From: Stentor coeruleus
Lineage: Eukaryota; Ciliophora; Heterotrichea; Heterotrichida; Stentoridae
Direction of reading: 5' to 3'
NCBI GenBank assembly: GCA_001970955.1
Contig: MPUH01000017.1
Coordinates: 1 to 64,000 of the forward strand
DNA length: 64,000 bases
Positions 29,178 to 39,877 of the stretch are shown here, one piece after another. The notes under the pieces are model-generated. The model saw nothing but the letters and a program-made list of their open reading frames with translations, did not search any database and was not told the DNA's origin. Numbering within the stretch: the stretch's first letter is position 1; each line of letters starts with the position of its first letter. Made by a program: the position numbers and the translations under genes.

Positions 29178-30820
29178 GAATAATCTCAAATATGATATAT
29201 TATTATGTAAAAATCTTATTTTGTATTAAACTTTTCTTATTTTTTGAATTATGATGTTTAGCTATAGGTGAGTATACAATATAGTTTATTTGTTTATTTT
29301 GTGTTGTTTTGATAGCTAATTTCTAGTATATTTTTCATGTATTCCTGTTTGTTTTAATTGATTTGGTTAGGGGTTTTTAAAACTTTGTAGTAGATGAGAG
29401 TAGCGAGAATTTATTAATCAACTCATATTTAAACTTTAAATTATTGAAGTTTTACTTGTTTTGATAGTGGAAATAGCTAGAGCTAATTATTTTTTGAAAT
29501 CTTACTAGAACTCTTGATTTTTTCTTAAGTTATGTCTGAGGATAAATTTTTATAGTATAAATTTTGATATAAATGATATGTTTATATAATAGATTTTATT
29601 TAGCATTTATCACGTTGATGAGTATTGAATTATAGTATTGAATGATAGAATAATAGTAGGAAATATGCATTTTTTTATAGGTAAGTTTATACCAGTAGTC
29701 ACAATATGGAAGATAAAGTTATTAAAATGATATATTTTGGAGTGATGAAATTAGGGATAATTTAGATTGAGTGGAAAGTGTGTGAAATAAGTATGAAGTG
29801 AAGTTGATAAGATGAAATCATATGATATTTTTATTGAAAAGATAAAGAAATAGAGTTGCTTGATTATTTAGTTTTATTTTGTGCTTACAAGGAGATTTAG
29901 CATAGATCTTTCTTTATAATTAATTTAGATAAAACTCAAACCTTTTTATGTTTGTTTTTAAATTTATTAAAAAGTTATTTGAATCTATAACTTTTCTTAT
30001 AATCATTAGGGTTTCGCTCTTGCAAAAAATATATAAATATACTTTAGATTCTAATTAATTAGAAAATAGGTTGAATCATAATATATACAATGTTATATAT
30101 TTAATTTTTAATTTATGCTATTTTATCACTAGCGGTTTGTAAAACTTCGCATCATAAAATTGATCATATATTTCATAACAGTTAGATAATGATGATTTTT
30201 GTCATAAACACATTTATAAGATATAAATAAAGAGCTTATAGCTTTAGTTAGTATACAATTATATTTTATGATAATATTTTAATTTTCCTTTTAAAATATA
30301 TATAAATTAAATGGTATAAACATTAAATGCAGATAAATATCTTATCAATTAAATCGTATAAACATAAATATACTTTCATATTTATATTCATATTATAATT
30401 TTATAGAAAGTAAAATATTAAGCACTATCCAAAGTTATGATTACAGCATTAACCCTATTCTTAACTGGTCTAAAGTTAATGAACAAATCTTAGCCTTCAT
30501 AATTTACCAAAACCCTTTCAAGCAATTATTCATATCACAGCATCTCACAAATTTATTCTGAAATCAATACTTCTATATTAAAATAATATTAATCACAATA
30601 TCTTTAACTAAAATTCTTATCTAAACCCAATCCCAAAAACAAACTCTTATCTCATAATTTTCACATATTCCTCAGCTTTTATCTATAATTTTCTCCCTTC
30701 ATTAATTCATTTCATTCATCAAAATCCCATCTCATATTTTCCAACCCACCATCTCATACCACAAGGACAATTCACAAAGCCACCCTTCCTTAATCCTTTT
30801 AATAACTAAAAACTAACTAA
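29178..30820. other. 1.6-kb AT-rich convergent spacer
   Basis: The spacer separates two convergent genes. It has no open frame of note, no tRNA B box and no obvious repeat. Plus-strand A+C enrichment appears from about 30,580 to 30,810, just past the stop of the minus-strand gene. Confidence 0.55.
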
Positions 30821-31489
30821 TTAGCCTCTTAAAAACTTGAGAAACTCTGACTTTCCTCCAGAGCCTCTAACCTGTCCACAAATACTTGAGGTATCGCACA
30901 TATAATTTGGATTGCAATAAGTAGGAACATTAAAAACGCTATTGCTAAATGAAGTGTTCCAAGCGCCAGGAAGCATAAATCGATCAGCTGGGCCATTGTT
31001 AAGTTCAAGAGGTTGTCTACTTAATGGGTCAGAGTTTTGTGTTTCCTGATAAATATTAGGTTCATTACCATTCAATATCCAATTATATGAAGGTATAGTC
31101 CCATTATACATTTGAGATCCAATATAAGTTGCATTTTGTAGCCATGTTGGTTTAACTATACCACAGCCATCAGCATCACTACAACAATTGCAGCAAATTT
31201 GTAGTTGTGGATAATACAAGTATCTGTTTCCATTGTTTACAAGTTGAGTACAAGGAGTATCAAAGAAACTAAACCAGTCATTTTTTCCACAAAACATATC
31301 ATATCTGCCATTTGACCTATCCATACGAGATGTTCCTAAAACACTGTTGTAATACCAGTTACCATATACTTGGTTTATTCCAATAATACTATAAGTGTCT
31401 TCAACAAAAGAAACAGTCCACAAATTTGGCCATACTGGACCTGTTGGAGTTTGAGCAAGAACTGTACTAAGGACAAGCAGGAAATACAT
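30821..31489 (-). CDS. Secreted Cys-rich protein, ependymin-like candidate
   Basis: The 222-residue protein starts MYFLLVLSTVLAQTPTGP, a signal peptide with likely cleavage after AQ. The mature part is rich in Trp, Tyr, Asn and Cys. It has WTVSFVEDTYSI, GNWYYNSVLGTSRMDRSNGRYD, a cluster CCNCCSDADGCG and WLQNATYIGSQMYNGTIPSYNW, then a Cys-containing tail (CNPNYMCDTSSICGQ). Cysteine-spaced strands with sugar sites (NAT, NGT, NTS) suggest an extracellular, disulfide-bonded beta protein. The order resembles ependymin-related proteins found in many protists, but I hold this as a candidate. No TM or GPI signal. Confidence 0.7.
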   Translation of the reverse strand: MYFLLVLSTVLAQTPTGPVWPNLWTVSFVEDTYSIIGINQVYGNWYYNSVLGTSRMDRSNGRYDMFCGKNDWFSFFDTPCTQLVNNGNRYLYYPQLQICCNCCSDADGCGIVKPTWLQNATYIGSQMYNGTIPSYNWILNGNEPNIYQETQNSDPLSRQPLELNNGPADRFMLPGAWNTSFSNSVFNVPTYCNPNYMCDTSSICGQVRGSGGKSEFLKFLRG

Positions 31490-31955
31490 TTATTCACCAA
31501 TATGGTTAAGATTAAGATTATTATTTAGAGGATGAGAGAAAAAGATTTATAAAAGATAATAGTTATGATTATTGGGAGATTATGGGTTTAGATTGACTGT
31601 GGGGGAATGTGGAGATTTTTTTGGTTATGTTGATGTGTTAGTAGGAGGTGAGGATTGGGTATTGGATTTTTTGTGGTCGTTGTTGATGTAAGAAATACTT
31701 AGACTTAGGATAATAGGCGATGTTTGCAAAGTTTTTTATAATAAGTTTATGGAGTTTTATGTTGAAAATATATATAATATAGGATATCATGGATTTTTAA
31801 AGTTGTGAATGATAAAGTTTTCTGTATTTTTTATGACAAATATAGTTTTCTTCTATATTTTGCTATTCCTACATGAATCCTAAAATATAAACTATCAATC
31901 TAAATCAGTATGATTCCTTTTTGTTAGGTAACTAATATTATCCTAATCACTAATC
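31490..31955. other. G+T-rich 5' flank and spacer
   Basis: The 200 bp before the secreted-protein start are G+T-rich on the plus strand (A+C-rich on the coding strand). The rest is AT-rich. Nothing else was recognised. Confidence 0.5.
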
Positions 31956-32597
31956 CTACATCTGCAGGTCATTATATAAGTCATCCAAATCATTCACTTC
32001 TTTCTTTTTAACTGGTTCAGCAACTTGTACTGGAGCATTTCTATTAACAACAGGTGCATCTAAGTCAAGCATTCCTGTTTCATATTCTTTTGCTTCCAAT
32101 TCATCAAGTTCATTCATAAGTTCATCATCATCAACAGTACTCATCATCCCAATAGGTTGAGAAATAGCTTCATTCAATTCATTAAGCATTTCCTGTTGTT
32201 CTTCCATTTCATCTTTCAGCTTGTCAACATCTTCAATTTTCATATCCCCATGTACTTGCTTCAGAACATTATTACCAGTCTTCAAACTATCAAAGATATT
32301 TTTATTCATGCTTGCACCTTCAATGGCAAAGAGTTGCTGTTCAAGATTCATTCTTGCACCTTCCAATTTGCCGATTTCTGTTTCGTAAAGTTTTCTTCTC
32401 TTAAGACAAATAAGGGCACCGTTTTTATCGCCTTGTTTCTTCCTTTGAAGGGCATCTTTCATCTCATTCTGAGCTTTATTTTGGAGTACTTGAGAACGCT
32501 TGCCGATATCATCTATTGTTTTTCTCAGACCTTCCATTGACTTTAACACCTGCTCTTGGTTCATTTTGGGGTCCTTTTTCTTCCCGAAAAGCCTCAT
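31956..32597 (-). CDS. CHMP4: ESCRT-III subunit Snf7/CHMP4 (VPS32)
   Basis: The 213-residue protein is Snf7/CHMP4, the main filament-forming ESCRT-III subunit used in endosomal sorting, membrane scission and wound repair. The basic amphipathic N-terminus MRLFGKKKDPK inserts into membrane. The core helices are RSQVLQNKAQNEMKDALQRKKQGDKNGALICLKRRKLYE and IEGASMNKNIFDSLKTGNNVLK. The acidic C-terminal helices include DDDELMNELDELEAK, and the last helix VNDLDDLYNDLQM is a MIM-like VPS4-binding end. Length (about 220) and charge polarity match CHMP4. Single exon. Confidence 0.93.
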   Translation of the reverse strand: MRLFGKKKDPKMNQEQVLKSMEGLRKTIDDIGKRSQVLQNKAQNEMKDALQRKKQGDKNGALICLKRRKLYETEIGKLEGARMNLEQQLFAIEGASMNKNIFDSLKTGNNVLKQVHGDMKIEDVDKLKDEMEEQQEMLNELNEAISQPIGMMSTVDDDELMNELDELEAKEYETGMLDLDAPVVNRNAPVQVAEPVKKKEVNDLDDLYNDLQM

Positions 32598-33330
32598 ATT
32601 TAATTATCAACAAGCCATTACCATAAAACATTTGAATAGGTTAAAATGATTTTATTATCATTTTTGTATTTATATGTTTGGTAAAGGATTAAAATATATG
32701 TAAAAAGGAATGTTTTCGTTTTTAGAATTAAATTTTTAAGCTGGGATATGGATTTATAATGTTAAGAGGATTATGTTTAGAAAGTGATTTGGTGGAATTT
32801 TTATATAAACAATAGGATTATGATTTAAAGTATATATTTGTTATAGGGAGGAATTTTGAATAAGATTTGCTTTATGTAGTTCCTTTATTTGCTGGTTTAT
32901 AAGCAATAAAATTTACTCATAAAAAACATGAAGAAAATCTTTTAATATCTAAACTAGATTTTCAGTATAGTATCATATATCATTAGCATGAGCTTTGAAC
33001 TAATAATTAACATAATTTTTGAATTAATCATAAGTCTTCCATACTAAAACTATTCACAAATCAATCATTGGTTCATTCAAATTATACCCTAATATCTCAT
33101 CAAATTTTTATAGTCTTCTTCAGCATAAATAACACCCAATATCCTCCAATGTCTTAATATTTTCCAATTAAATACTCCAAACAAAATTCCTATCCAACAA
33201 CAATAACAGCCTTTAAATCCAATAAAATTCTTATCATATTCACCTAATCCACAACTTATCAAATACAATAAACTCCCTATAAAAATAAATAAAAATATCT
33301 TTATCTCATAAAAGTAAACTAATATAATCA
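32598..33330. other. Divergent intergenic region
   Basis: AT-rich region of 733 bp between Snf7 (minus) and a spliced plus-strand gene. The last 270 bp are A+C-rich. An 88-codon minus-strand ORF there overlaps the next start and is treated as a composition shadow. Confidence 0.5.
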
Positions 33331-34053
33331 ATGCTGAGGATTTTGCATAGAACATTTTCTAAGTTCGAAGAATTTGTCAAAGTGGCCGGCAAGTCCAAGC
33401 TACCATCTCTGTCTAAAGATGACACTGAAAGGAATATAAAAGACCTTCCTAGTTTCTTCCAATACGTCCTTGACGCAGCGAAACCTAACAAAATATTCCC
33501 AGAAAGGCCGATTCTTGGTAAAGATAATCTTAACAAAATGATCCTTCTGTAACATTAACTTAGGTCAAAATCATCTTCCGACTGTGATTTACTTATGAAA
33601 GCCTACTGGACTTATTGTGGACACAAGTTATGGCCATCTCGTTCATCAATTGAACTCTTGATCCAAGCTTGTATAAATTTAGACTGTCCAGAAAAAGCAG
33701 TTGATGTAAACCTTATATAGTTACTTCTCTATCATAGACAACTAAGATTCTTCCCAAGTGTAAAAATCATAAACAATTATCTTAAATGCCTTATAGATAA
33801 ACAAGATTATGCACTTGCTATTACTGTGTTTAAAATTATTGAACCCTCAATGTTTGCGAGAAAAAATGAAGCCAGTTACATCTTAGCTATCTCTGCTTGC
33901 AAATTATCTAAAAACTTCAGATGGGCATCAAGGTTTCATAAACGAGGTCATGAAAAAACCCCATTCTCTAATGAGTTCTATGAAGTTATAGAAGAAATGT
34001 CTAAAGACCTTACCCCTGGAGAGCAAGTTAAGTTCATTAAAAAGCCTAACTAA
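33331..34053 (+). CDS. Spliced mitochondrial-type helical-repeat protein
   Basis: Three exons (33331-33548, 33564-33705, 33721-34053) joined by two 15-nt introns encode 230 residues. The N-terminus MLRILHRTFSKFEEFVKVAG looks like a mitochondrial presequence. The remainder is helical, with pairs such as SSIELLIQACINLDCPEKAVD, VKIINNYLKCLIDKQDYALAITVFK and SYILAISACKLSKNFRWASRF that resemble PPR/TPR-like repeats. I cannot name it; a mitochondrial ribosomal or organelle RNA-binding protein is plausible. Without splicing, only disconnected fragments are visible, and each intron removes an in-frame stop. It ends 11 bp before the convergent DCAF7 gene. Confidence 0.72.
33549..33563 (+). other. 15-nt intron
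   Basis: GTAACATTAACTTAG; A at position 10. Its removal restores the frame from exon 1 into a helical domain. Confidence 0.82.
33706..33720 (+). other. 15-nt intron
   Basis: GTAAACCTTATATAG; A at position 10. It hides the in-frame TAG between KAVD and LLLYH. Confidence 0.82.
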
Positions 34054-34064
34054 CTTTTTTTAGG

Positions 34065-35024
34065 TTAAATTCTTAGTACACTAATTTCCTTATTCTTGCT
34101 TATAGCGATCCAGTCTGGGTTTGCATGAGACCAGACAACATTATTGATTTCAGCATCAGTGCTAAAAGAAAACGCTGGGGATAAATTCGATTTTGTTTGA
34201 TGAACATCCCATATTAATGCTTGATGATCATCACCTCCTGTTAATAAATTGTTACCTGTTATTGGTGACCATGCTAATGAATTAACACAGTTACTATGTC
34301 CTGCTAAAGTATAGACAGGAATTGAATGATGTCTCATATCTAAGACAACTATTGTATTTGATTCTAACATTATTGTTGCTAGATAGTGAGGATCATGCTT
34401 GTTCCATGCTAAACGTAGACATGGAGATATGTCTTGCTTTTCATAGAGAACTGCAGAGTTTTCAAGGTTTCTGAGGTCGAATTGACGGATTGAACCATCA
34501 CGGCCTGCTGTAGCAAAAATATTCGCCTCATGACTGAATGCGATATCGTAAGCGGCTTGATCATGGGCTATCATATGTGCTAACGCCTGCTCTTTGTCGA
34601 TGTCCCAGATTGTACAGGTTGTGTTTATGCAGCTTGCCCCGATTATGTTTGGACTTACTTTGTTCCAGTCTAATGAAGTTAATGGTGGGGGGAATTCTCT
34701 TTTTGTATCAGTAAGTAAAAGTGATCGTAAAGTCAAGGTATCAGAATAGTGCCAGATTTTCAGAGAGTCCCCTGAAGATGCTAAAAGCTGGGATGTGCTA
34801 TCAGGAGACCACATGATTTTGGTTTGTGGGTAGGTTTGGTCAACTTGGCAGATTTTTTTGTAAGATTGTAATTCTTCATCTAGTGTTATTATTTGAATAG
34901 AGTTGTATTGAGATTTAACAAATGAACCTACAGCTAAAGTATAGGCTTGACTTGGATGTGTGCTGAAGTTTAGGGAATAAATCGGCCATGGGAACTGGAA
35001 AGAATAAATTAGGGCTTCTTCCAT
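34065..35024 (-). CDS. DCAF7: DCAF7/TTG1-type WD40 adaptor
   Basis: The 319-residue protein is DCAF7 (HAN11/TTG1/LWD1 family), a conserved seven-blade WD40 scaffold that binds DYRK-type kinases and serves as a CUL4 adaptor. I start it at the ATG at 35024 (MEEALIYSFQFPWPIYSLNF). The matches follow the family: LLASSGDSLKIWHY, PLTSLDWNKVSPNIIGASCINTTCTIWDI, IAHDQAAYDIAFS, FATAGRDGSIRQFDLRNLE, LRLAWNKHDPHYLAT, DDHQALIWDV, and EINNVVWSHANPDWIAISKNKEISVLR. Length (about 340) is normal. DCAF7 binds DYRK1A/B in animals, and two DYRK-type kinases lie 14-18 kb away in this window; any partnership is inference. Confidence 0.95.
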   Translation of the reverse strand: MEEALIYSFQFPWPIYSLNFSTHPSQAYTLAVGSFVKSQYNSIQIITLDEELQSYKKICQVDQTYPQTKIMWSPDSTSQLLASSGDSLKIWHYSDTLTLRSLLLTDTKREFPPPLTSLDWNKVSPNIIGASCINTTCTIWDIDKEQALAHMIAHDQAAYDIAFSHEANIFATAGRDGSIRQFDLRNLENSAVLYEKQDISPCLRLAWNKHDPHYLATIMLESNTIVVLDMRHHSIPVYTLAGHSNCVNSLAWSPITGNNLLTGGDDHQALIWDVHQTKSNLSPAFSFSTDAEINNVVWSHANPDWIAISKNKEISVLRI

Positions 35025-35568
35025 TTTTTGGTAAATATACAAATATTCAAGGACCTAGCTTGAAGTATGGATATAATGAAAGAGAAGTTTTCTATATAAA
35101 GTAATGGAAATTACAAATTATAAATTTTTGTATTAAAATAAGAGTAGTTTATAAGGAAATCAAGGTTAATTTATGGGTTGTATGATGATTTTTAGGTTTT
35201 ATTTTCTAAGAGTTTCTTTTGTGTTTTCAGTAATTTGATTGTGTTATATTTTAATAAGGAAATCAATTTTGATCAGTAAATTTTGATTAATATGATGATA
35301 GTGTTCTGTTAGTTTAAAGAAAGTTTGGAGGGGTATGACTTAAAGGAATTTTATGCAATTTACTAAAATGTTTCTTTTGTAGAGAGAATAAAATCACTAA
35401 GATATGAGCTTAGCTTGTATGTGATAAAGAGGAATTGAAACTTAATTAGATTTTAATTACTATTATGAGTAATAGGTTTAATAGTTTCAATGATTTTCTA
35501 GCATTTCTTTTTAGAAAAAATATTTGATTTTTTCTTATTAAAGATTATCATCAATACTAATACACAAA
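35025..35568. other. AT-rich spacer
   Basis: This is the DCAF7 5' flank. AT-rich, nothing recognised. Confidence 0.5.
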
Positions 35569-35836
35569 TCAATCCAAATACTTCTCAGCAATTCTAAGCC
35601 GTACAGCTTGAAGGCTTTTTTCACTTTCTAGGTTTTTGTTTAGGAGTTTTATGCTTTAGAATTAGTATTTGGTTTTATTTGAATAGCTTGAGCCTAACCT
35701 TCAACTCTGAGAATTGAATATTGTTTATTACCTTCAGCTGCATTGATTTTAGATTTTCCCTTACCTTCAGTGTTCAAAATCTAAGCACATTTTTGCTTTT
35801 CGCTCTCAGCCTGATATCTTTGACTTCATATTTTAT
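35569..35836 (-). pseudogene. Decayed stomatin-like (SLP2) fragment
   Basis: Reading the minus strand gives the C-terminal part of a stomatin/SLP2-type SPFH protein in broken pieces. KYEVKDI is joined directly to QAESEKQKCA, so the intervening segment is missing. Then ILNTEGKGKSKINAAEGNKQ, AQAIQI and, after a frame change, KLLNKNLESEK and LRIAEKYLD. Stops occur at positions where relatives have Gln (QKRA-Q-ILN) and Glu (VEG-E-AQAI). Length is about 85 codons, so most of the N-terminal SPFH domain is gone. It is a host-gene relic; a working SLP2 is expected elsewhere. SLP2 organises mitochondrial inner-membrane domains in other eukaryotes. Confidence 0.78.
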
Positions 35837-35994
35837 CCTAAAAATTCATTAAATAAAAATTCTATAAAAAATCTCGTATCCCAAATTCTCCAAAACCCAT
35901 TCAATACAAATTTCATATCACAACATCAATACAAGAAGAATTATTACCAATATTTACTTACCATTTTTCTAATTAAAAATCACAGCTATAAAAT

Positions 35995-38130
35995 ATGGAT
36001 CCCAGAGATCAGAGGCCTAAATTTGATATAGACAAAGTGGACTTTGAATGGGTTGAAAAAACTAATAATATCAAAGAACTTAAAGCTGCCCTTCGTGCTT
36101 TGATTGAAGATCAAGGTGGATTTGTCAAACTAGAAGAGGCGCTAAAAGAGAAAATCGAAAAACTCGACCCAAAATCGTAACAAATATACAGTAAAACACC
36201 TTCAAATTCTTTAACTGCTGAAGAATTAAAAAGTTTAGAAAACGAACTTGTTGATTGGGGGAAGAAAATGGAAACAAGTGAAAAAAATCTTAAAGATGAG
36301 GAAACAAAAGAAAAAGCGGAAAAAGTTGCGAAATCTGAGAAGGAAAAACAAATGGGCAACGATTATCTAAGAGCTAAAGACTATGAAATGGCCTTACAAA
36401 GTTATACAAAAGCTATTGATCTGAACCCACAAAATTCTGCAGCGTATTTTAACAGAGCTTTAGTTTTACTTAAACTTATGAAATTCAAAAAAGCAGCAGA
36501 AGATTGTGATAAGGCTATTATTATTAAAAATGATTATATAAAAGCTTATCATCGTAGGGCAAAAGCTTATATTGAATTGAAAGAGTATGAAAAAGCAGTA
36601 CCGGATTTAGAAAAAGTTTTAGAAAAAGAGCAGGAGAATGAAGAAGCTAATCTTGAATTGAAAAAATGTAGAGATGAGATGGCGACAATAACTGGATATA
36701 GGAGAATTCAAATAGAAGAAGTTGAAGATGATGATGAAGAAGAAGAGAAAAAAGATGACGAAATAGAAGAGAAACCTGAAGAAAAAACTCAAGTTCATAT
36801 TGAAGAAAAGTCCCAAAAGCTAATAGAAGAAAAGTTCCATGAAGTTAAAGAAGAAGAAGCAATAGAGATAATCCTTGAAAACCAAAATACTGAAGAATTC
36901 ATAAAAAATATCGAAAACATAAAACTAGAAGGGAACAATTTTTTTAAAAAAGAAGATTATGATCAAGCTATAACCGAATTTACAAAAGGAATAATGTCAA
37001 TAGAAAAAGCTTATGATGAAACTAAACTACTTCTTAACACCCAACTTACAGTATTAATTATTGCCCTTTATAACAATCGAGCTTTATCATATAGCAAACT
37101 TGACTGTAATAATGAAGCTATTCAAGATAGTCTTCATGTATTAAAACTTGATAATAATAATGCTAAAGCTCTTTATAGAACAGCAAGATGTGAAGCTTGT
37201 AGGGGGAATTTTAAAGAAGCTGCTAAAAATATGAAAATGCTTCTTGAGATTGAACCTAATAATGAAGTTGCTAAAAAAGATTTAGAAAATTATAATAAAA
37301 GGATAAATGAGGCTAAACTTGCTCAAGAAGTTAAAGTTGTGACGAAAAGCCCGAATGTTATACCTGTTGAAGATCCTGAAAGCTCAAATAGTGACTCAGG
37401 TCATGTGAGTTATGAGAGAAGGGTGAGTTTTAGGGAGTCAGAAAGCAATGATTTACAAAGAAAACCATCTATTAAGAAAGATAGTTTTAAGAAACTTGAA
37501 GCAAAATTCCCTAAAGGGCCGATTAGCTTAAGTGATGATGATGATGATGAATTGAAATCAGATGAAGAAATTATTGTTCCAGAAAAAGAGAATAAAGAAG
37601 AGAGTTCTGATGATAAAAAACAGTTAATTGAAGATGTAACGAAAAATGAAACTAAAAGAGAAGTAAAAATTGAAGATAAAGAGGAAAACAAAAAACAAAA
37701 ACAAAAACTAGAGATATCCCAAGAAACTATTAATAATGCTAAGACTTTAGCTTCAAAAATGAATACAAACACCCCATTACCTAAAAATTATCTTATGTTT
37801 GAAGCTGCAGCTAAAGATCTCAAAAGCGATAAAACTATGTTTTTAGACTACCTTAAAGTATTTTATATATAGAAAATTCCTGTTGAAGAAATAAAGGTAC
37901 TGTTTGAGAAAAATGAGTTCCCAGCAGAGATTCTTTTCCAATGTGTTGACGCTATTGATGTTCCTGATCTTGACATTGACTGGGCAACAAGATTCTTTGC
38001 ATCAATTCCATCAACAAGTCGTTTTACAACAGTAATCAAACTTTTCTCTAGATCCGAAAAATCCCAATTGAAAACTTTCTTTGAAAAACTTGGAACTGCC
38101 GATCTCATTGAGTCTTTTAAACTTAACTGA
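35995..38130 (+). CDS. SPAG1: SPAG1-type TPR co-chaperone (dynein arm assembly)
   Basis: Three exons (35995-36176, 36192-37857, 37873-38130) encode about 701 residues. The N-terminal DFEWVEKTNNIKELKAALRAL...LDPKS and SLTAEELKSLENELVDWGKKM match animal SPAG1 (DFKYIEKC.. / AEEWEKI..). TPR block 1 lies at about residues 115-230 (GNDYLRAKDYEMALQSYTKAI). An acidic Lys/Glu linker leads to TPR block 2 at about 300-430 (GNNFFKKEDYDQAITEFTKG). After a charged linker, the RPAP3-type C-terminal domain spans the second intron (FEAAAKDLKSD ... KKIPVEEIKVLFEKNEFPAEILFQ). SPAG1 works with RuvBL1/2, PIH proteins and Hsp90 to preassemble dynein arms. It ends with TGA. TATAAAAT touches the start. ORF calling without splicing would lose both ends. 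Confidence 0.88.
36177..36191 (+). other. 15-nt intron in SPAG1
   Basis: GTAACAAATATACAG; A at position 10, CAG acceptor. It joins the N-terminal module in frame to the rest of SPAG1. Confidence 0.88.
37858..37872 (+). other. 15-nt intron in SPAG1
   Basis: GTATTTTATATATAG; A at position 10. It lies inside the RPAP3 C-terminal domain and hides the TAG at 37870-37872. Confidence 0.92.
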
Positions 38131-38234
38131 ATATTAACTTAGTTTTCTCACTTCACTCACAATATATTCTCATAAAAAAACTTAGAATCTTATATACCCA
38201 AATTCTTTAAATTACTATTTTTATTCAACTATAT

Positions 38235-39395
38235 TTACCCTCCTCTGCTTATGTATATTACAAAAGTATCCCCAACTTTAAGTTCAACTGGTCTATGTCT
38301 ATCATAAACAAGCCCCATTCTTTTAACCTCCTGTGTAATCTCTTCATCCTTCGGCATAATTTCAACTAAAATCCCAATCCTAGCAATACTATCAGGAACT
38401 ATACCAACTTTTTCTGCCTTATATGTATTTTTAGATACAGTAACATCAACTCCAGCGAATTCACTTGATATTAGCCTTAAAAAAGGATAAAAAAAATCAT
38501 AAGTATAAACCTGAGAAGGTTTCAAATAATATTTTGCATCATACCATTCAGTTTGACTAAGTTCTAATTCGCAATGTCTAGATACATTATATAAATAAAG
38601 CTTTTTTGTTATCCCATCTGAATCATTTTGTGGACCTCTAGGGAATTTAGGGGCAAGTTGAAGGTTTTTTAGGATTTCTTTTGTATCTTGTATAGTTGGA
38701 GTTTGCCATTGTATCAAATCTAAACGAACATTTCCTGATAAGTTATACCAATTAACTGCTATTTCTATATTGGTTTTTATATTGACTAAAGGGATTTGTT
38801 GAGTAAATGCCCGTTTATTGTCTTCACCATGGAACTTGCATTCATCTCTATGAACCCAGATAATGTTTTTTGACTGAGAAGCACAATCAAGTTTAAATTC
38901 AGCTCTTTGATAATAATTACAATGAGCTTGACGATAATTGTATCGGATTTTCAAGGTTTTGCCGTTGAGATATGGGAGGACTTCAGCGACAATAACCCTA
39001 TCGATACGAATACCTTTTTTATCACTGACGGTCATTCTTGTGAAGTCTGTAAAGCTTTTTTTAAAGCATAAAAGATTAGAATGAATTATGGCGAATTGGG
39101 TTTCAATTGAATTGAAAGCTGTATCTAAAGTTTCATATACTTTAACATGCCATTTTGGACTTATGGCAAGTAGTGTTGGGATGTCTGGTGTGAGGAATTG
39201 GAGGATGATTAAAAAAATATCACTTGGGATAGTGTCGATTAGTAGAGTTTTTGAGGATGTGCTGATGACTCTTTGAACCATACAGGCAAAGGTTTTGTGT
39301 CGACGTTTTCTTTGGTCTTGCATGAGTTCGGATCGATATTCACGGGAAGTTATTACTTCTTCAGAGTCACTAGGTTTAACATTTGATATACCCAT
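38235..39395 (-). CDS. F-box-like protein of unknown function
   Basis: The 386-residue protein has a weak F-box at about residues 52-92 (LLIDTIPSDIFLIILQFLTPDIPTLLAISPKWHVKV). The remainder is strand-rich (KTLKIRYNYRQAHCNYYQRAEFKLDC, NIEIAVNWYNLSGNVRLDLIQW, YYLKPSQVYTYDFFYPFLRLI), suggesting a beta-sandwich substrate-binding domain. The C-terminus VELKVGDTFVIYISRGG is well ordered. F-box proteins recruit targets to SCF ubiquitin ligases, but Skp1 binding is unproven here. ATATAAATGGG marks the start. I know no close named family. Confidence 0.65.
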   Translation of the reverse strand: MGISNVKPSDSEEVITSREYRSELMQDQRKRRHKTFACMVQRVISTSSKTLLIDTIPSDIFLIILQFLTPDIPTLLAISPKWHVKVYETLDTAFNSIETQFAIIHSNLLCFKKSFTDFTRMTVSDKKGIRIDRVIVAEVLPYLNGKTLKIRYNYRQAHCNYYQRAEFKLDCASQSKNIIWVHRDECKFHGEDNKRAFTQQIPLVNIKTNIEIAVNWYNLSGNVRLDLIQWQTPTIQDTKEILKNLQLAPKFPRGPQNDSDGITKKLYLYNVSRHCELELSQTEWYDAKYYLKPSQVYTYDFFYPFLRLISSEFAGVDVTVSKNTYKAEKVGIVPDSIARIGILVEIMPKDEEITQEVKRMGLVYDRHRPVELKVGDTFVIYISRGG

Positions 39396-39877
39396 TTATA
39401 TGATTAAAGGATTGTATGTGAGTTGCTGGAATTTTATTGTTGTTGGTAAAGGTGAAATAATACTTTATATGAAAATAAATTTTGCTTGTTTGTGTTTGGA
39501 AATTTTTATAACATGGAAAGTATTAAATAAAATTAAATTTTTTGGTCAAAGACTTATAGCGTTCTATGAAATTTAAGGCTTATAAAACCTGTATTGTGTG
39601 AAACAAAGGGCAAATTACGATGTTATTAGTTCTCCAACGAAAATAAGTTACCCTTGGAAAAATAATTAAAAAAAAACAATGAATAAGCTTGAAAAGTCCT
39701 AATTTTCAGCGAAATTTCAATTTTCTCACAACATTCTGAATTTTTTACCCCTGTTTCACCCCATATCCCGATATCTTATTACCCATTTTACCATAGTTCC
39801 CATAAAGGTATAGCCCCAAAGTTAAAGTTAATGGCCTCTATCATTCCATTATTATTAACCACCAATTCTCTCGCAGT
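39396..39877. other. Divergent intergenic region
   Basis: The left half is G+T-rich and the right half A+C-rich on the plus strand, with the switch near 39,690. No gene was recognised. Confidence 0.55.

Noticed and set aside
33089-33355. 88-codon hydrophobic minus-strand ORF
   Set aside because: It overlaps the start of the spliced plus-strand gene and sits in an A+C-rich 5' flank that yields such ORFs by skew; no family match.
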